Positions 44,999 to 56,081 of a DNA stretch of 64,000 nt are shown one piece after another. Numbering within the stretch: position 1 is the first letter of the stretch; every line of letters starts with the position of its first letter. The DNA is taken from positions 61,030,088-61,094,087 of the forward strand of contig CM022952.1 in assembly GCA_012931725.1 (NCBI GenBank), read 5' to 3'. A model generated the notes under the pieces. It searched no databases. It saw nothing but the letters and a program-made list of their open reading frames with translations, and was not told where the DNA came from. This DNA is from Litsea cubeba (lineage: Eukaryota; Streptophyta; Magnoliopsida; Laurales; Lauraceae). The position numbers were made by a program, and so were the translations under genes.

Positions 44999-47596
44999 TG
45001 ATGGACCGCACTTCTGCAGCTCGGCACTTACTGAGGTCGGTGGACGTGAGAGTCTGTGGGGTACGACCCTTTCGCGCCCAGGAGGGCAAAGCGAGCATTT
45101 ACATTTTTCCTTTTGGCTGGGTGTGCTAGATTTTCTACTATACTTGGAATTGCAAATGGTGATCCGGAGATCGACTTTCACAAGTAGAAAAGAAATCAAC
45201 TTCTTTCGAGTTTTCATTGCACATATATTTAAGAAAAGACACATGGTTTTGAAATACCGTAAGAGGCGAATTCATTTGTTTTACCGTTAAAGGCGATGTT
45301 TGCCGTAAAAGGCGATTTTTAGCATTTATAACCGATTTTTGGCATTTATAGCCAATTTACAATTCTTATCAATAGTGAAAGACAAGAGTTGTGATTTTTT
45401 TGTCTCTTCAGAAAAATACAAACTACAATGAAAAGCAAGAAAAGGAGGATCTAACTTCCTAGGAGATTATGGGGGACTCGTTCAGATTGACGGTCGCAAG
45501 CATGTGTGCACTTCGCCATCATCAATGCAGATGAGAACAGAGGATGCTCTTAATTTGCTCGGCTCGGCTATAACATCAAATGTTTAGAGGACAAAGACCA
45601 AGAGAAGATCCTATGTCCAATAAAAAGTGAAGTAGACGGGCTGAAAAGCCACATCTAAGCCATTGAATGCAGAAGGAGAAGACAAGGGCCATGGGGGGCG
45701 TTGCCCCCCAATGCACTTTTGTCACCTTGTAGCGGTGGTCGATGCAGAACTTCAGCAGAGTTTTCTCTCTTTTTTCTGGATTCTGTCTGTCTGGATTTCA
45801 GGATTTTCTGGCGATGATCTCTTGGACCTTTCTTCTTGGAATGCTCTTCTATTTATAAGACTTTACTAGCCATTTAGGAGAGTTTATGGGCTTTAAATGT
45901 AATAAAGCCGTATAACGGGAGGAGTTACAAGTTTTAATTCTTTTATTTTGTAACTCCTTTTCCTTGGCTTTTGATTGGCCGGTGGAGAATTAAGTGCATT
46001 TAATCGCCTTTAATCTCCATGATGGGAGGAGTTTCATGGTTTTAATGACATGATTGCTTTGATTTGTAACTCCTTTTTCCTTGCTTCTGATTGGGCCGTC
46101 CAAAATAAGTTGTCATAAACGGTAATTAACAGCATTAAGTGGTCGCCAAGTCGCTCGAAGAGTCGTGGACCATGCCACTTCTTTTGGAATTCTTCTGGCG
46201 ATGGTCATCGATGGATCTTCATGCTGATCAATATAGGATGACCATGCAACTTCATAAATTGATTGCGAACAGCGGGCCGGTGCCACCTGTCTTGTCGATT
46301 TCTCGATCGATTGGACAAAAAGTGCACTTTCTTGGTTTACCGGTTGGCGATGTTGAAGCGATCAATGGTGATTTGATACCTTCAAAGATGGATCCGTGAT
46401 GATGACGAAGATCAACGAATTTGGTGCCTCGAAAGTCAGAATTTTGGAAAACACAGGGGCCAGAAATCTCAAAACGCGAAAAGGGACAGGAAAATGCCCT
46501 TTCGATGGAAATCCGACGACCCGGATTTCTAGGGTCATCGGCGACCATGCACCCAGGGTCGCCGGCGACCATGGGGTTTGGACCCTTTTGGTCGCCGATT
46601 TTCAGCCGTTTCGTTCCGTCTTTTTTGATTCTTTTTTCTTCGGTATTTTTCCTGACATTTTTGTAAATTTATTGGCCTGATTTCCCTATAGAAAACTTGA
46701 CAAAAATCCTTGCAATTTGGAGTGCAAAGTTTTCAATTTTTCAGGAAAGCCGAAGACTTAGTCACGAAAAGCTGTTGATTTGCTGTCAGAAGCCGAAACT
46801 AGGTCAAACGATGTCGGAATGACCTGAAGCTTGAGGTGTAGCCTCCTGAGCAATAAATAAGACCAACCATAGGCTTTTCTTTGAGTTTTGAAGCCGTGTG
46901 GGGTCTTGTCGTTCGTAGACTTGATTTTGTCCCGAGGAAGATGCCGCGCTTCGATGTGCGGTCAACTGATGTCCGATTGACCTGAAATTTGAGAGGGAGC
47001 CTATTGGAGTCATTTTGACACGATCCATTAGCTCCGATTTTTAAACCATGGTCCCGGTGAGCTTCGCCAATGGGAGGCCTAATTTGGTTTCCAAGAGTCA
47101 AAGTCTGGTCAAATATTGTCGAAATGACCTGAAGCTTGACATGTAGCCCTTTGTAAGTATTTTAAAGTCAGCCATGTGCTCTGTTTGTTGGGTTATGGCC
47201 TCAGTGGTTTTTGCCGCCGAGAGGCATGATTTTGCTGCTTGAGGGTTGATGTAGGGTCAAACGTTGTCGGTTTGACCTGAAACTTGGCGTGGAGTCTTTT
47301 GGAGGTATTTTGAGACCATCCACAGGCTCTGATCGAAGATTTGATGTCTTTGACGTTGTTGTCACCGAGAGCTCCCGTTCAGCTGCTAGAGGAGTGAAGT
47401 TTGGCCAAATAATTTTGAAATGGCCCGAAACTTCATGTGTACTCCTCTCTTGGCTGTCATGAAGGATCTTGCAGGTTTTTGTTTAATTTTGATAAGATTT
47501 GATTTTTTGAAAGTAGCATGCCTATTTATGGTAGGCTGCGGCTTCACGTAGCTTTCTTGAGGTTGAAGAGGCAAAGTGACAGTTTTGGTGTCAACA
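44999..47596 (-). repeat. 5' LTR of element C (2,598 bp)
   Basis: On the minus strand it opens TGTTGACACC at 47596 and ends GGTCCATCA at 44999. The TATA region at 45848-45860 reads CTTATAAATAGAAG. The stem-loop at 45690-45713 has a CGTTG loop. By eye it groups with LTR D and not with the 3' LTR of the same element. The right flank is the Mutator-like transposase remnant. Confidence 0.9.
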
Positions 47597-48845
47597 GCAG
47601 GGTCATCTCTTTCGCTACACGTACCTTCTTGTAACTAATAGTTGTCTCATATTCCATTTGGTAGTCGTTCATGATCTTTTTTGGTTTCAGATTGACATTT
47701 TGTCGGACTCTGTCCATGATGAACTCCGCAATTAGCAATGCTGGCGCCTGTTTATGTGCCATCCCCATCATTGGCTTCGAGCATCTATGGATAGGATTAT
47801 AAGTACGCACTTTGAATTGTGGTCCTGATTCAACGATAGAGGCTTGAATGCGCCAAGGGTAATTCTGATCTTTACAGCATGTTGTCACTTTGTACAGGTT
47901 TGTCTTCAAGTGCTTCAGAGTAAGGTTTCCATAAATTGCAAACTTAGCCACAGTATTCCGGAATGTGTCAAGATCAGGGAATTGACGGCCAACCCACATT
48001 TCACTTGCTGAATTGTTTCCAACATCGGCATTGAATTCTTCAGGTACCATGTTGTTGATGAAACTAACACCTGAATGTTCACTTGAAGGACATGCATGGT
48101 TGACTGGATTAGCCCCGACGACGTTTATTCTATCCGAGCTCATCACAATCACTGGAATTTGTCCGGAGAAATTGTTTTCATCAAAATTATTCTTATCGCC
48201 ATACTCTGCCCCATCCTTTATATTATCAACATCAATTTCTTGACCTAAGGTATGTTTCGAAGAGGTGAAAAATGCATGCCATTATCCTCTTAGAGATCGA
48301 CTATAGGAAGCTCTGGAATGGCTGTCCTATCTTTCACTTCTTTTCCCTTGCAATTTATCAATACACTCCTCGATTTTTTAAGTAAACATCGATGCTTGTC
48401 ATTCCTCTAAAACCTATAGTGCATCAACATATAACAAAATGCAAGTAAGGGATTGGGATTAATATTTGATAAAGTATAATTTAGAATACAACAAATTGAT
48501 ATACCTATATTGTTCTCCTCCTCTACATTGTCCATTGTTCCAACTGTTAGAAACATATAAGTAGATCCCATTTGTATCTTGACCCGATGCTTTGATCATT
48601 ATGTTCACATCATTATCATTTTCAATGTCAGCTAGTGAAAATGCATGTCCATTGTGTCGAAGGTATTGTATGCTTTAACTTTTAGTAGATGAATCCCAAT
48701 TAGTTACTTCAATTGCTTTGGTAACTAATAACCCATATGTTATATCGGTTGATAAATACCTCATCTTCTGCTTTCCTCCGTTATAGACGGGACGCATAAT
48801 ATCAAATTCAAAGTTTCCATCGTAGTGGAATATGATTAGGACCTT
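47597..48845 (-). pseudogene. Mutator-like (MULE) transposase, N-terminal remnant
   Basis: Reading down the minus strand, the first part (about 48845-48500) gives YKVLIIFHYDGNFEFDIMRP, then YNGGKQKMRYLS, as in the PB1-like N-terminus of plant MULE transposases. It holds one in-frame stop near 48680 and ends at a GTATAT splice donor. The second part (48152-47600) contains the Mutator DNA-binding pattern: WVGRQFPDLDTFRNTVAKFA, CCKDQNYPWRIQAS, and YNPIHRC, followed by ISYKKVRVAKEM. The catalytic DDE domain is missing because element C's LTR begins at 47596. A working protein would bind and move MULE DNA; this copy is dead. Confidence 0.75.
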
Positions 48846-49832
48846 GTAATCTAACAGCTATTTATAAATAAAAAATTAGTTTATAATAGAGATAGGAACA
48901 AAAGGTAAACATGTATACATAAACAGTGCCCATGGTGAAAGGCCAAATGTATGTTTAAAGTTAATGCATTGTGATATTCCAAGGGTTGTACTAATTTTAT
49001 TGTTAAACAATGCCATACAAAGACTATGCACATTTTAAACCCTAAACAAAAAAAAAAAGGATTATGAAAGAACTAAATAAGATAGTGTAACTGTAGGAGC
49101 ATATCCACCTTTTATAAAAATTTCAATGGACAAGGCAAATGTGCTGTTAAAATTTCTAGATCTTGTAAAAGGAAATAGATGAAAAGGATTTAACATGGGG
49201 CATGAAAGTTGTTTATTTTAGGTTAGGGCAAATAATACAGTAAAGAAGAGAAGTGATTTCTTAATTGTCCAATACATGCACATACAAAACCATAAACCCA
49301 AAAACATATGCGAAAATTAAAGACGGTAGTGTCACTTTAGGAGTAAATATCCACCGTTCAAAAGCCTTGATGCACTTGGGTGCCATTTTTTGGGACAGTA
49401 AAAAAAATGCACATTTAAAACCCTAAACCCAAAAACGTATGGAAAATCAATTGATGCACTTGGGTGCCATTTTCTGGGACAGTAAAAAAATGCACATTTA
49501 AAACCCTAAACCCAAAAACGTATGGAAAATCAAAGATGGTAGTGTTTTTTTAGGAGCAAATATCCACCGTTCAAAAATCTAAATGCACTTGGGTGCCATT
49601 TTCAGGGACAGAGCAAGGTCGTTCATTACTTGTCTAGGGCTGGTAACATATAAAAGGAAGAACATGAATCAACAAGTTGGGTGAATGCCAAGTTTTGGGG
49701 AAACTATCAAACTAATAATAAAGATTCAAGTGTGTACCTACCTCTTAAAGGAGTGCAACCACCACCCTTAATCGAGTGAATAAACAGCTGTAGCGGATGT
49801 TCATCGCCAGGCAATGTTACAGACATGAGATG
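48846..49832. other. AT-rich stretch with no gene, local duplication at 49330-49615
   Basis: It probably includes non-coding 5' sequence of the MULE remnant. A segment with TTGATGCACTTGGGTGCCAT and AAAACCCTAAACCCAAAAAC occurs twice head to tail, about 100 bp apart (near 49367 and 49450), with a third partial copy near 49580. No protein motif was seen. Confidence 0.5.
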
Positions 49833-51498
49833 TGTAAGTCCCTGACCCGAGAGACCTCGATTAGTGTTAATTAAGTTGTGTTTTAACTCTCAGTGTGTTT
49901 AGTGGATTTTGGTTAAGTTTTGGATTAGAATAGCTTTTAAAATAGCTTTGGGGAATTTTGAGAGCCTTCTTGATTTGTGGGACCCTTTGGGGGTTCTTGT
50001 TACGACTTTGCGTGAGCTTGGGGGATTACTCGTGATTTGAAAATTTTGTATTTTAATCTAGTCTAACTCTTCTTGTTAATCTCTACAACTTTCATGTTGA
50101 CTCCGTCCCCATTCGAGAGCCCTAAACCTGACTTTTCTCAAATTGAGGGCAAAATGGTCTTTTTACCCAAAATCTGGACATAATTTTCAATATCACCAAA
50201 ACCCACAAAACTTATACTTTTTGGAAGCTAGAAATTTCGTCGATCAACTTTGTCTTCTTCGTCGAAATCATTGGAGGTCCCGAGGTCCATGTTTTCAGCA
50301 CGATAAGTCTTTTAAGTCGTGGGACCCACCTCTAATTGCTATATAAGAGAAACCCATCTTCCTCATTTCCCTATCTTGCCCTAATCATTGTGGAAGAAGA
50401 GGAAATCCCAGCAGCCCTAGTTGCCTCCATCTTCTTCTTGGTCTTCCTCATCAACCACCACCAAACTCTTGCAAATCCAAGAACGGACTCCATTTTCTAG
50501 GGATGGTGTCCAAGGAATGCTCTTGAGATGAGGTTTTCTCTTTTGATGGAATGTGATGGAATGAAGAGATTTGATGTATGATGGAGGATCGAATAGGAAT
50601 TTGGATGAAGTTTTGAGACCCTAAAAAATGTGTAAGAAGGGTGCTCAAAATGTATGAAGAAGAAGGGAAGAAAGATAGTGAAAATCTAACTTCAAACTGA
50701 ACCGTCCGTGCAAGGTCAGTCAGCTGTCAGCTGACCAAAATACCCATTTCGGTCAACCGACAGCCAACCGAACATTGTTGGTTCCCTTTCCCGAGACCTG
50801 TATTCCATCAGGAGATCAATCGGTTAGTTGTGGGCTAACCGACAGCCAACCGAAGTCAGTTTGATCCCATTTATAGAGAGTTGTATATCTTCTGATGTGG
50901 ATTAGACGATCAGCCATCAACTAGCTGTCGGCTAGCCGACATACCCACTTCAAATGACCTACAGGTGACCGAGAAGCTGACCAAAACTACAGTTTTAATG
51001 GATTCTTTTGAAGAACTAGAACTATATTGAAGAAAAAACCCCATCATCATGACTTTGTTAAGGTCTTTTAGACTTATCAATGTACGTAAGGACCCAGAAT
51101 GTCGCCAATCCTTATAGAGTACCAAGTATGTAACAAATTCGACATATGGGACCCTATTCACACTGATTCAACTCTTGGACCTTTAACACTTGGCTCGGAA
51201 AGTTATGCAAATCCATTATACTTGATTTTACCAAATTTCACTTGTATATTTCAAGTTTAATGTTTTGTGACTAGTCATACCCCGTATTTGTTTTTAGCAT
51301 TTGGCTTCCTTGTTCATGCATGACCTGATATTATATGTCTTGTGCCTGTGAGCATCTTGTCCCGATATACATGTACTTATTTTGTTTTCTTGCACATGAG
51401 CTTTGAGTCGGCACCACTAAGCTTGGATGTACCTTGTTGGTTAAATCCACCGGCTTGGAGATCCCCCTCTTGTCCTGCAAGCTGCAGCCTGGATCCTT
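49833..51498 (+). repeat. Chromovirus-like LTR B1, cut by element D
   Basis: It opens TGTAAGTCCCTGACC and matches LTR B2 block by block: the AGCTTTGGGGAATTTTGAG region, the GGTCAGC/CGGTTAGCCGAC-rich segment (50700-50870), the TCAATGTACGTAAGGACC region and the CTTGGATGTACCTTGTTGG region. A + strand TATA (CTATATAAGA) lies at 50340-50349, about 510 bp from the start. The sequence stops at GGATCCT (51498), where B2 continues GTCCTGCC. Confidence 0.75.
50340..50349 (+). promoter_or_regulatory. TATA box of LTR B1
   Basis: CTATATAAGA sits in the same place as ATTATAAAAG (56764-56773) of LTR B2, giving each LTR a + strand promoter. Confidence 0.55.
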
Positions 51499-54002
51499 GT
51501 TGACATCAAAAATGTCACTTTGCCTCATCAACCTTAAGAAAGCTATGTGAAGCCGCAGCCTACCATAAATAGACAATGCTACTTCCAAAAAAATCAAATC
51601 TTATCAGAATCAAACAAAAATTGCAAGATCCTTCAACACTTCCAACAGAGGAGTACACATGAAGTTTCAGGCCATTTCAAAATTATTTGGCCTAACTTCA
51701 CTCCTCCAAAAGCTAAACAGGAGCTCCCGGCGGTGACAGCATCAAAGACATCAAATCTTCGATCAGAGCCTGTGAATGGTCTCAAAATATCTCCAAAAGG
51801 CTCCATGCCAAGTTTCAAGTCAAACCGACAACGTTTGACCCTACATCAACCCTCAAAGAGCATAATCAAGCCTTTCGGAGGCGACAACCACCAAGACCAT
51901 TACTCATCTGATATAGCACATGAGTGGCTTCAAAATTCTTACAAAGGGTTATCCGTCAAGTTTCAGGTCATTTCGACAACATTTAACCAAACTTTGACTC
52001 TCGGAAGCCAAAATATGCCTCTCAGCGGTAAAGCTCCTCAGGACCATGGTTTCCAAATCAGAGCTAATGGATCGTCTAAAATGACTCCAATAGGCTCCCT
52101 GTAAAAATTCAAGTCAATCGGACATCGGTTGACCGCACATCAAAGTGTGACATCTTCCTCGCGGTAAAATCAAGTCTACTGGCAACTGGACCCCACACGG
52201 CTTCAAAACTCAAACAAAAGCCTATGGTTTGTCTTAGTTATTGCTCAGGAGGCTTCACCTCAAATTTCAGTTCATTCCGACCTTGTTTGGCCCAGTTTCG
52301 GTTACTGACAGCAAATCGGCAGCCCTATGCGACAAAGTCAAGGATTCTCATGAAGTTTTCTACACGGAAATCAGGCCCACAAATGTGCAAAAATGCCAGG
52401 ATAAATACAGAAGGAAGAAGAATCTGGAAAAGACGGAAGAAACGGCCAAAAAAAGGCGACCAAAGGGGACCAAACCACATGTTCGCCGGCGACCCTGAAA
52501 ATCCGGGTCGCCAGATTTCCGCCGAAGGGCCGTTTTCCGACTCCCTTTCGCGTCTCGAGACTTTCGGCCCCTGTGGTTTTCCAAAATTCTGACTTTCGGG
52601 GCTCCAAACCCGTTGATCTTCGTCAACATCATGGGTCCGTCTTCGAGAGCATCAAATCATCATTGATCGCCAACCGGTAAACCAAGAAAGTGCACTTTTT
52701 GTCCGATCGATCGAGAAATCAACATGACAAATAACACCAGCCCGCTCTTAGCAATCATTGTCTGAAGTTACATGATCGTCTGATGTCGATCAGCATGAAC
52801 ATCCATCAATGATCGTCGCAAGAAGATTTCCAAAAGACGCGGCACGGCCCTCGACTCTTCAGCTGCCCAGGCGACCACTTAATGCAGTTAATTGACTAGC
52901 TTTATGACAAGTTATTGCAGTCTTTAATTCATTATTTTGGATGGCCTGATCAGAAGCAAGCAAAAAGAGATACAAACAAAACATTTCATGACATTTAAAC
53001 CTTGAAACTCCTCCCATCATGGCGATTAAAGGTGATTAAACGTCCTTAATTCTCCTCCGGAGAATCAGAATCCAAGAAAAATGAGTTACAAAATAAATAA
53101 AGAAAGCTCGTAATTCCTCCCATTATGTGGCCTTAAAGCCCATAAACTCTCCTAAATGGCTACCAAAGGCCTATAAATAGGAGAGCATTCCAAAGAAATC
53201 CAGATCCAGAAAAATCGATCTGAATCCCGAAATCCAGACAGACAAAATCCAGAGAAAGAGAGAAAACTCTGCTGAAGTTCTGCATCGACCACCGCTACAA
53301 GGTGACATAAGTCCCTTGGGGGGCACTCCCCCCTAAGCTCTTTTGCCTTCTCCTTTTGCTTCCAATGGCTTAGACGTGTCTTTTCAGCCCGTCTACTTAG
53401 CGTTTTATTGGACATAGGAACTCCTCTTGGTCTTTGCCCTCTTAAAATCTGAGGTTGAAGCCGAGCCAAGTGAATCAAGAGCATCCTCTGTTCTCATCTG
53501 CATGGATGATGGTGAAGTCCACATACGACTTTCGATCATCAATCTGAACTAGTCCCCACAATCTCCTGAGAAGTTAGATCCTCCTTTTCTTGTTTTTCAT
53601 TGTAGTTTGTATTTTTTCTAAAAGAGACAAAAATCATACTTTTCTCTTTCATTATTGATAAGAATTTTAAATCGGCTTTAAATGCCAAAAATCGCCTTTT
53701 ACGGCGAAAATCACATTTCACAGCAAAACAAATGAAATCACCTTTAACGGCATTTCAAAAACATGTCTCTTTTCTTAAATATATGTGCAATGAAAACTCG
53801 AAAGAAGTTGATTTCTTATTTACTTGCGGAGATCGATCTCTGGATCACCACTTGCAATTCCAAGTAAAATAGAAAATCTGGTACACCCACCCAAAAAATG
53901 TTGATGCTCGCTTTTGCCCTTAGGGCGCGAAAGGGTTGGACCAAATGGACTCTCACGTCCGCCGACCTCGGTAGCGCCGAGAGCGAAATGCGCAGTCCAT
54001 CA
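51499..54002 (+). repeat. 5' LTR of Tat element D (2,504 bp)
   Basis: It opens TGTTGACATC (51499) and ends CAGTCCATCA (54002). The TATA box CCTATAAATAGG is at 53170-53181 and the stem-loop at 53315-53337 (loop CACT). The GC-rich U3 block is at about 52480-52515. It groups by eye with the element C 5' LTR. It splits LTR B1 after ATCCT. Confidence 0.9.
53170..53181 (+). promoter_or_regulatory. TATA box of Tat LTR D
   Basis: CCTATAAATAGG, identical to copies A, B and C (3' LTR) and in the equivalent position. Confidence 0.75.
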
Positions 54003-54005
54003 AGC

Positions 54006-54023
54006 TGGCACACCCGGTGGGAC
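54006..54023 (+). promoter_or_regulatory. Primer-binding site of element D
   Basis: TGGCACACCCGGTGGGAC starts 3 nt after the LTR end. It is taken here as the reference form of the family's site. Confidence 0.7.
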
Positions 54024-54236
54024 TCGTTCATTTGAGAACACAATGCTTAGAAATGAAATATTGGCATATCATATTTTTGCTATATACTTATACTTCTTTT
54101 ATAGATTCCTTGGCTACTTTTGAGGAGGTGGCCTGTGTTAGATTTCGCATCTAAAAAAATGAGAAGGGATTTTTTGGAAATTTCTAATTCTCTCTTTGAG
54201 TTTAGTTCTACTCTTTCTCTTTTCACAAAAAATAAA

Positions 54237-55000
54237 ATCAGATTTCTCATTTTGGATTCAAAATTGAGAAACTTTGATCCTTTTCCTTTCGGGCATTGGC
54301 GCTTATAGAAATGTTGAGCCCAAGTTTGGATGGGGGATTGGGCCATCGTGTCTCTTCGATGAGTCTGTTAGGGATCTAAAAAAAACAGATTTCTCGTTTT
54401 TGCATTCAAAATTGAGAAACTTTGATCATTTTCCTTTCGGGCACTGGTGCTCACAGAAATGTTGAGCCCGTGTTTGGATCGGTGATTGGGCTATCATTTC
54501 TCTTCGATGAGTCTGTTAGGGATCTAAAAAAAAAGGATTTCTCATTTTGGATTCAAAAATGAGAAACTTTGATCCTTTTCATTTCGGGCACTATTTCTCG
54601 CAGAAATGTTGAGCCCGTGTTTGGATCAGGGATTGGGCCATCGTTTCTCTTTGATGGGTCTGTTAGGGATCTAAAAAAAAACAGAGAGAAATCAGATTTC
54701 CCATTTTGGATTCAAAATTGAGAAACTTTGATCCATTTCCTTTCAGGCACTGGTGCTCACAGAAATGTTGAGCCCGTGTTTGAATCTAGGATTGGGCCAT
54801 AGTTTCTCTTCGATGAGTTTGTTAGGGATCTAAAAAAATAACAAAAAAAAAATCAGATTTCTCATTTGGGATTCAAAATTAAGAAACTTTGATCCTTTTC
54901 CTTTTGGGCACTGGCGCTCGCAGAAATGTTGAGCTCGTGTTTGGATCCGGGATTGGGATATCGTTTCTCTTTAATGAGTCTATTAGGGATCTAGAAAAAA
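54237..55000. repeat. Leader tandem array of element D, 5 units of 147-161 bp
   Basis: The GAGAAACTTTGAT landmark is at 54266, 54414, 54561, 54720 and 54881. Units contain CAGAAATGTTGAGCCCGTGT and TCTCTTCGATGAGTCTGTTA. They are longer and fewer than those of element B. Confidence 0.92.
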
Positions 55001-55896
55001 GACAAAGACCACTAAAGTTAAATCAATTGCGTTCTTTGACCTCGATTGATTCAAGAAAAGCCTTGTCCAGAGTGTGGAGACAGCTTGACTGTTCTAGGCA
55101 AGGGTCCTCCAAACGGGTTTGTTTAGTAATCCTACCCTTACCTGGGGGCAATTCTATCAATTGAGGTTTCATAAGACCGGGTTAGGAGGCCAATTGCACT
55201 CTTCCATCTTTAAATATTCAATAAAAGAATCTTCAAAAAAAAAATTCATCATCTTCGTGTCCAGATCTCAGAAATTGTGGTCTCTTCCCTTCTGGGCACT
55301 GGTGTTCGCAGACAAATCCGATCTTGCCCTTTCAAAAAAAAAAGAAGAAGAAAAAAAAAACTCTCTTCCTTTTGGATTCAGATTCGAGAAATTATGGTTC
55401 CTTCCCTTCTGGGCACTGATGCTCGCAGAAATGTTGAGCCCGTGTTCGGATTGGAATACCACTTGCTCTCTTTGATGAATCCAATCTTGACCTTTCAAAA
55501 AAGAGAATCTCATCTCATAGATGTGATCTCCAACAATTGTGCCTAGCGGTACTGGTACGCCCTTTCAGGGTCTACTGTATTTGCGACCGGCACACTTGTA
55601 ACTCCAACCTTATATTCGTCTTACCTCGAGCAAGCCCTGCTTCGCGATGAGTCGAATTTAGGTTTACAATTGCTTCTAGCGGTCACTGGGATGCCCATTC
55701 TGGGCTCACCATACTTGCGATCAGAATAATTGTACCATCTATGGCGTCTTGCCTTCTTCATGTCACTTGGGTCGGACCATGTCCCTTGAGCAATTTGAAA
55801 AGAAAAAAACCATAGTCTTTCCCATTTATGATCATCATATTCTTGTGATTACTAATGGATGTGGTCTTGTTTCAGAAATTTTTTCGAAACTAACAA
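55001..55896 (+). other. Leader of element D, gag-proximal part
   Basis: It carries the conserved GGTCTACTGTATTTGCGACC stretch (55568-55588), the TTGTCCAGAGTGTGGAGACA stretch near 55063, and two diverged array units at about 55250-55470. It is non-coding. Confidence 0.6.
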
Positions 55897-56081
55897 ATGG
55901 CAACTCCTCTAACCATTACCTTCGATGAGAACAAGCACCAACTTATGCTTCAACAGAAGCAAAACAAGCACACTCACAAGGGCCCTATCAGCTGCCGAAG
56001 CGTCACCTCTCTCGGCAACTCCCTGAACTCCGGGTCGACCTTGACTCCCCAGACTATCGTCTTTGGGACGTTGGGACCATT
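55897..56081 (+). pseudogene. gag: Start of Tat element D gag, cut by LTR B2
   Basis: MATPLTITFDENKHQLMLQQ opens the frame, then the CRSVTSLGNSLNSGS block. It breaks off after GTLGPF where LTR B2 begins (56082). The other copies continue with PLPEE or PLLEE. There are no stops in the 62 residues that remain, so this copy is the best guide to the N-terminus of the family's Gag. Confidence 0.85.

Noticed and set aside
49380..49520. Interstitial telomeric repeat
   Set aside because: Only isolated AAACCCTAAACCC motifs occur inside a duplicated segment. There is no run of seven-base telomere units.
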